Source: Fratercula arctica
Lineage: Eukaryota > Chordata > Aves > Charadriiformes > Alcidae
Length of the DNA stretch: 64,000 nucleotides
Reading direction: 5' to 3'
Assembly: GCA_947846985.1 (NCBI GenBank)
Contig: CANTUZ010000011.1
Span: 25,793,089-25,857,088, forward strand
Position numbers and translations under genes: made by a program
Notes under the pieces: generated by a model
The model's database searches: none
Told to the model about the DNA's origin: nothing
What the model saw: the letters and a program-made list of their open reading frames with translations, nothing else
Shown here: piece by piece, positions 59,228 to 64,000 of the stretch
How the letters are laid out: each line of letters begins with the position of its first letter
Position numbering within the stretch: the first letter of the stretch is position 1

Positions 59228-60540
59228 CCTGAAGGGCTCTTTTTCCCCATTAGAAACATTAGTCTACTTTTAATGTCATGAATTTAAAAAATGTGGGGGT
59301 TTTGTTCTAATGTACATACTACTGCTAAGATTGCACAAGATTTAAGTTGAACTTCAAGAGTAATTCAAGTTTTTAATCTATGTAACTGTATGTAGTAATG
59401 TTTGATTCTTAGTCTGATTCAAGAGCAATGAAAATGTGAAAAAGCAACAAACTGAATACTTAAAACTGGTGATGTGGGATCTCATTAACAACACATCTGT
59501 TTATGATACTTCTCCAAAATGTTTTTGCCAAAAGAAAAAATACCATTTGAAAATAATTCTTCATCCTTGTCTTCAGTTTTAAATCTGAGAATTAACGATT
59601 TCTTACAATTGGGTTTCTTATCCTTAAAAAACCTTTGTGCAGATTAAACATTTCAGATTTTGACAAACGTCAAAATTTCATGCTCATAATTATGGGCTAC
59701 CTGGTTTAAAGACACTTTTTCCTATGTTCTTTTGTAAAACCATGACACACTGGACCTTATAAAAAACTCAGCATGAAATGTTTCAAAAGAATATGCAAAT
59801 ACTCCATGAGTGGAAACAGCTCCGGGAAGAAGCAGCCAGAGACAGACTTGTAACATGGTGAAGCCAATTAGACATTTTCCCTACATTTCTGTGAGTTTTT
59901 GGCCGAGGTTTGATGCTGGGTTCCGTGGTAGCACTTTCCCTCAGAAGGTCTCACAGCACTTCGCAGCCATAGATGATGGAGTCTGGGCAGATCTCTTTTG
60001 AGATTGGGAAAATTTACACCCGTTTTCCTTTTCCCTATTTTCAAGCTACACGACTAATCTAACAAAGATCCAAGGTCTCCTCAACGCATCTTGTACTTTT
60101 ATCGCAAACCCCTCCGTTGTTACATACAGGCATTTGTGAATGATGGTTAGGCATTTGAATTCATTTCTTTTTGTAGGAGCCCAATTCCTTATTCCACATG
60201 TAGGCTTTTTTACAAGGATAATACACATTTCAAAGAGTCTATCTAACGGAATCAGGCCTGCAGGTTTCACAGCAGAAACTTCAGGGGAGGTGGAACCCCA
60301 AGGTGACACCTCCAGAGCAGGAATGTCCCCGGCGCTGCCAGGGCAGCCTGAGGCAGGGCTGTACCTGATTGCTCGCTGAATGGTCCAACATAAAGACAAA
60401 TAATCCTGAAGACTGAAGCAAATGGTGCCAGATGATGACTGATAGACGTACTGGGAAGTGAAAAGAAATTGAACTCCGTTAGATGATCATTTCTAATGTA
60501 CATAAGTGATGCTACAAGACAGCTGGTTGGGTGGTAGGCA

Positions 60541-60830
60541 AATGAAGAAGGATGGCTCCAGGCAACGGTTGCTGAAGGCGAGTGAGGAGATCCAGGCTGA
60601 GCAATGTCAGACAACTACTGCTTAGTGGATATTTGGGGAATGAAGATGAACAACATCAGAGGAAAACTGCTAAGGAAATGTAAGTCAAACAAGGATAAAT
60701 AATATCAAAGGATTATTATGGAGACTATATAGGGGAATGAAGATAAATACAGTCAGTCAGTTGCTGAGCAGATATTAGACAAACAAAGCTGAATATAGCA
60801 AGATAAGAAAGATATACAGCACAAATGGTG
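60541..60830. repeat. Degenerate tandem repeat, about 97-98 bp unit, three copies
   Basis: Three units begin with AATGAAG at 60541, 60639 and 60736, spaced 98 and 97 bp apart. Units 2 and 3 share GGGGAATGAAGAT, a TGCT(A/G)AG block and (G/A)CAAACAA followed by an AATA block at equivalent offsets. Unit 1 shares AATGAAGA, TTGCTGA and GGCTGA with unit 3. A possible further degenerate unit to the left is unclear. The word CAAATGGTGCC occurs on both sides of the array, near 60420 and 60824. The unit length is not a multiple of three and there is no open frame through it, so it is not a coding repeat. It looks like an old, decayed minisatellite or segmental tandem duplication. Confidence 0.6.
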
Positions 60831-63800
60831 CCTACAAAAGATTCCTTTAAATTGGGTAAAGAAAAGAACAACTGGTCTTCTCTTCCTACAAATTTTGTCT
60901 CTCGTATTTTCTTCAGGGATGTCCACTTTGCTCCTAAGTCTGCTAGTTTTTATCATTTTCTTTCTCACTTGCTCCATTGCCCTCAGATCTTTACATATTG
61001 TCATATTTGGGCAGGAAAAGACCAGTAGTTAGGAACTTGATCCTTTTCCCTCTATAGCAGCATCACTGTTAAAACTGTGGTGGAACAAAACCACTCTGAT
61101 GTGACGGAGGAAGAAATTTGAAACAATTCACTTTCTACAGAAGTAATAAATGACAGAAGATAACAAAGAACAAAAAATGCCAAATAATGATACCTACTGA
61201 GAGGAAAAAGAGAAGCTAATTACTATAATTACAGAAGACTCCAAAACAACTTAGTGGAATTACATGGCCCATCACTGAGCCTGCATTCACCAGTCCCTTC
61301 TGATTACTGACCTACTTGGGGTTTTCAGGGGAAAAAGGAAATCTGACGTTCTTGAGGGAAAAAGGAATTAGACATGAGCTGATGTGAATTACACAATAAA
61401 TAGCCAAGTGCGTAATGATGAATAGATTGCACCTCCGTACTAAAATGAAGTATACAGTAAATAAAAGCCTCACTTGTAGTGTTTTCTCAATACAGAACCA
61501 TCCTTTCTAATGACCTGTACTGGCACTGTCTCCTTCTTTCCATAATACACAATTGCCAGGGTAGTTTCACTGATAAACTTGGGACTGTTCACAACTTCAT
61601 TCACTGCTTAGCATGAGTTTTTGTGTGTGCTGTGTCTGTGTCATCAGAACATGGTTCAGACAATATTTCTGCACTGTAACCAGTGAACATTAACTTGTTG
61701 TCATTAGATCTTTATATGCTACAGAATCTGAGATGACTGAGATTATAAAACTGTTGTATGCAAAAAAAAAAAAAAAAAAAAGTTAGGCGACTTACAGAGG
61801 CATTTATGTTAACAAAACCAAGGTAAAATGTCCACTTTTGGTATGTGTACAAAGTCTGTTACTTCAAGTGTGGAGTTATTAGCTATGGGCACAAGCTTAT
61901 GGGGCAGTATAATTTGCTGACCAACCTTCTATAGTTCATAGCATGTCAAAAATATTACTTTCTTTGTAATTTAATGATGCATGTATATTCAATGTATTCT
62001 ACCAAAACTGAAGACGTGACACAGATTCACCTATCCCAAACATAAAACATTTTCAACTCAGTCTTACTGAGTCAATAAGAAATATTAGGTCCCAGATTTT
62101 AGGTTTTAGAACTAAGTCTGAATGAATCTAGGTTGAGCATGCCAGGTAAATGAGACAGAACATACAGTTCCACTGTGCAGACAGGATTAAAATGAAACCA
62201 GAAATAGCTGTATTAATCATGTATGGGCAAGCGGAAATATCTGCTGTGCCAGTGTCAGAATTTGTCAACAATACAAGGTCAGCACAGGAAACGGTTCAAT
62301 TATATATAATCATCTGCCATATATTGCACTCTTCCTAAGTGCAACAACCAACATATAAGTGAGGGTTCTCATTGGCTGCCAAAATGAGTGACTTTTGGTT
62401 CTCCATGGTAATTTATTTCATCTGTTATTTAAGGAAGAGCTCTCAATTACAAGGTCTCACAGCACAGCATACTGTTCCAACAGTAAGTACATGGCTTAAT
62501 TTAGAGATTTTTGGGACAGAAGAGCTTATTATCATCATCTAATCTGACCTTTTATTGAACAAGGGCAAACACTTGCTCCTGTAAAAAAGACACTTTTTTT
62601 GCTGTTTTAGATCATCATCATTGTGTTTCGTCCCAGTTTTAAGTGGTCAGTGTTTGTGGTAGGAAAAGAGTTCAAAGAACGGAAGTTGGGAAGTAACAAA
62701 GAGGGGCCATAAGGCTTGTATCACGGGGGGAGCACTGTGAATGAAGGACAATTGAATATGGGATCCAAGTGAGGTCAAAACTAGATGGAGTCTACTTTTA
62801 CCTTAACAATACACACTTGTTGAGATAATCAATAGGAGCCCCAGAGCTCTTCTTACAATTAGAGCTCTAAGTTCTTCAGAAAACATCAATTGCTGCCCCT
62901 CATAACAGATGCCCAGATCCAAAGATGACTACAAACAAAAAGTCAGTGAACTGAATGCAAAATTGTTCTTCTATATCCATTCCAAATAATATTTTCTTAG
63001 AAATTATTTTAAGTCTCTATCAGCAATGCAGACTGTGATTTTACACCACAAATTCGGTAACTATTTGGGCTGAAATAAACTTCCCCGATTCTCTTCCCAA
63101 CAAAATTTACAGACAAAATCTGTCTCCTCCATTATCAATTTTTTTAAGGTTACTCAAAAGGCTTGCAAAGACACCTCCAAAGACAGAAAGAAGAAAAGCT
63201 TTAATCTTGGCCTAATTAAAAGGAGTCATACTTGAGACCAGGCTGTCTTTGAGTTGCTCGTAGTTATACTATTTATCTCTTGAGGACTTCCCCTTTCTTC
63301 CTCACCACAGCTGAAATCTATGTAGGGTGAACTTTCGAACTTCTGTTTCATAAAAAATAAAGAAGCTTAAGATATTCTCAGCTTCACTACAGGGAACACA
63401 AGTTATTTGTTTCAGTGCAACATGACCTACCCTGAGTTTCTGCCCTGACAAAACACAGAAAGCAAAAGAAAGCAAGACAGGTTCAGGACTCAGTGTGGTT
63501 GAAATAAGATGGATGAAAACCCATTAAAATGAAAATGTCTCAATTCATACCAACAAAAAAGAGTTTGCAATTGGGCCCACAAAGATTATTTGGTCCACTT
63601 GCTTATCTTCCTCTTCTGCAGACTTGTAAAAAACAAAACAAACCTCATCTCCCCAAAACCCAATGGCAGCAAAATTTGACCTTCAGTGAGCTTGGAGATA
63701 TGGTCAGTATTTTTAGAAAAGAGGTTCACTGTGCACTTGTAAGAAATGTTTCATTGTATGTATGTGAACACCAGAGGTATCTACTGCAACCAAACCTGCA

Positions 63801-64000
63801 ATCATCAACACCAAGAGAGAAACCAATGCCATTAAAAAATGCTTATGGCAACTTCTTTAGCTGCCAGAAGGAAGCTGTTACACTCACTTAGTCCAGCTGT
63901 TATCACCTTTGTACAAGTTTATCATGAGACTAAAATCCACATAATTGCAGTTGTTATTATGGAAAGGAGAAAGGCTTTTGTTACACAGAGATGGGAAGAG
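60831..64000. other. AT-rich spacer to the window end, no gene seen
   Basis: Only the A20 run at 61762 stands out. A 120-codon plus frame at 63529-63891 is long for AT-rich DNA, but several frames of this length are expected by chance in 64 kb. It has no recognisable domain (for example LTFSELGDMVSIFRKEVHC) and no nearby acceptor was confirmed. Confidence 0.5.
61762..61781. repeat. Poly(A) tract, 20 A
   Basis: Uninterrupted A20. The upstream flank holds no AATAAA at the usual distance and no recognisable retrocopy, so I leave it as a homopolymer. Confidence 0.93.

Larger units (their letters stand above)
54441..60540. other. Spacer with homopolymer tracts, no gene seen
   Basis: It contains the AC repeat at 56499 and A- or T-rich tracts at 58474, 58990 and 59207. 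Frames of 98-117 codons at 56487-57110 and 60046-60399 are unrecognised. The stretch at 60270-60380 is GC-richer than its flanks. Confidence 0.5.

Noticed and set aside
61700..61800. A20 run considered as the tail of a processed pseudogene
   Set aside because: No AATAAA lies at the usual distance, no target-site duplication is visible and no gene-like sequence precedes it.
63529..63891. 120-codon plus-strand frame
   Set aside because: A rough estimate gives several frames of this length by chance in the window, and no protein family is recognisable.
1..64000. Prokaryotic or viral origin, operons, CRISPR arrays, tRNA or rRNA genes
   Set aside because: Frames are short and closed in most places, CpG is depleted outside small patches, avian CR1 and MIR elements are present, and no RNA gene fold or direct-repeat array was seen.

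Overview
This window looks like vertebrate nuclear DNA, almost certainly from a bird. The best evidence is a 5'-truncated CR1 LINE at about 51085-51738 that ends in the standard avian CR1 3' sequence. Much older repeats fit the same picture: a MIR-type SINE at about 33690-33892, the reverse-transcriptase remains of a CR1/L3-like LINE at about 53690-54440, and a probable old sauropsid repeat at about 41200-41330. The DNA is AT-rich, sparse in repeats and full of stops. It shows no prokaryotic features such as operons, ribosome binding sites or long adjacent genes. I cannot fix the species or chromosome.

No known protein-coding gene, tRNA, rRNA or CRISPR array could be recognised. The window reads as intergenic or deep intronic sequence. 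The longest open frames are explained by the CR1 copy (243 codons, antisense) or by a local rise in GC (234 codons at 30265-30969, 187 codons at 27437-28000). Several places have exon grammar: a pyrimidine-rich acceptor, an open frame, then a donor or a stop. The better ones are 2841-2993, 8709-8790, 26842-27008, 31383-31594, 34612-34855, 44893-45063 and 47378-47495. None matches a protein family I know. Such combinations also arise by chance in 64 kb, so all are low-confidence candidates, more likely exons of a long non-coding RNA or cryptic exons than parts of a known gene.

Layout. 1-15 kb: AT-rich spacer with homopolymer tracts, a 10-bp-arm palindrome at 1841-1861 and candidate exons near 2.9 and 8.7 kb. 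15-23 kb: possible regulatory blocks (15.4-15.7 and 22.3-22.5 kb), a run of 21 C at 16112-16132 and a TA/CA microsatellite at 18.7 kb. 24-32 kb: GC-richer patches with a CpG-island-like segment at 27600-28010. 33-35 kb: the MIR and a possible terminal exon followed by AATAAA. 39-47 kb: two more small CpG-rich patches and homeodomain-site-rich blocks. 51-54.5 kb: the young CR1 and the old LINE. 60.5-60.8 kb: a degenerate three-copy tandem repeat of about 97 bp.

I did not find a new multi-gene system. The items most worth a database check are the CpG-rich patches paired with candidate exons (27.6 and 44.9 kb), the possible terminal exon at 34.6 kb and the 97-bp tandem repeat. All counts quoted were made by eye and hand.
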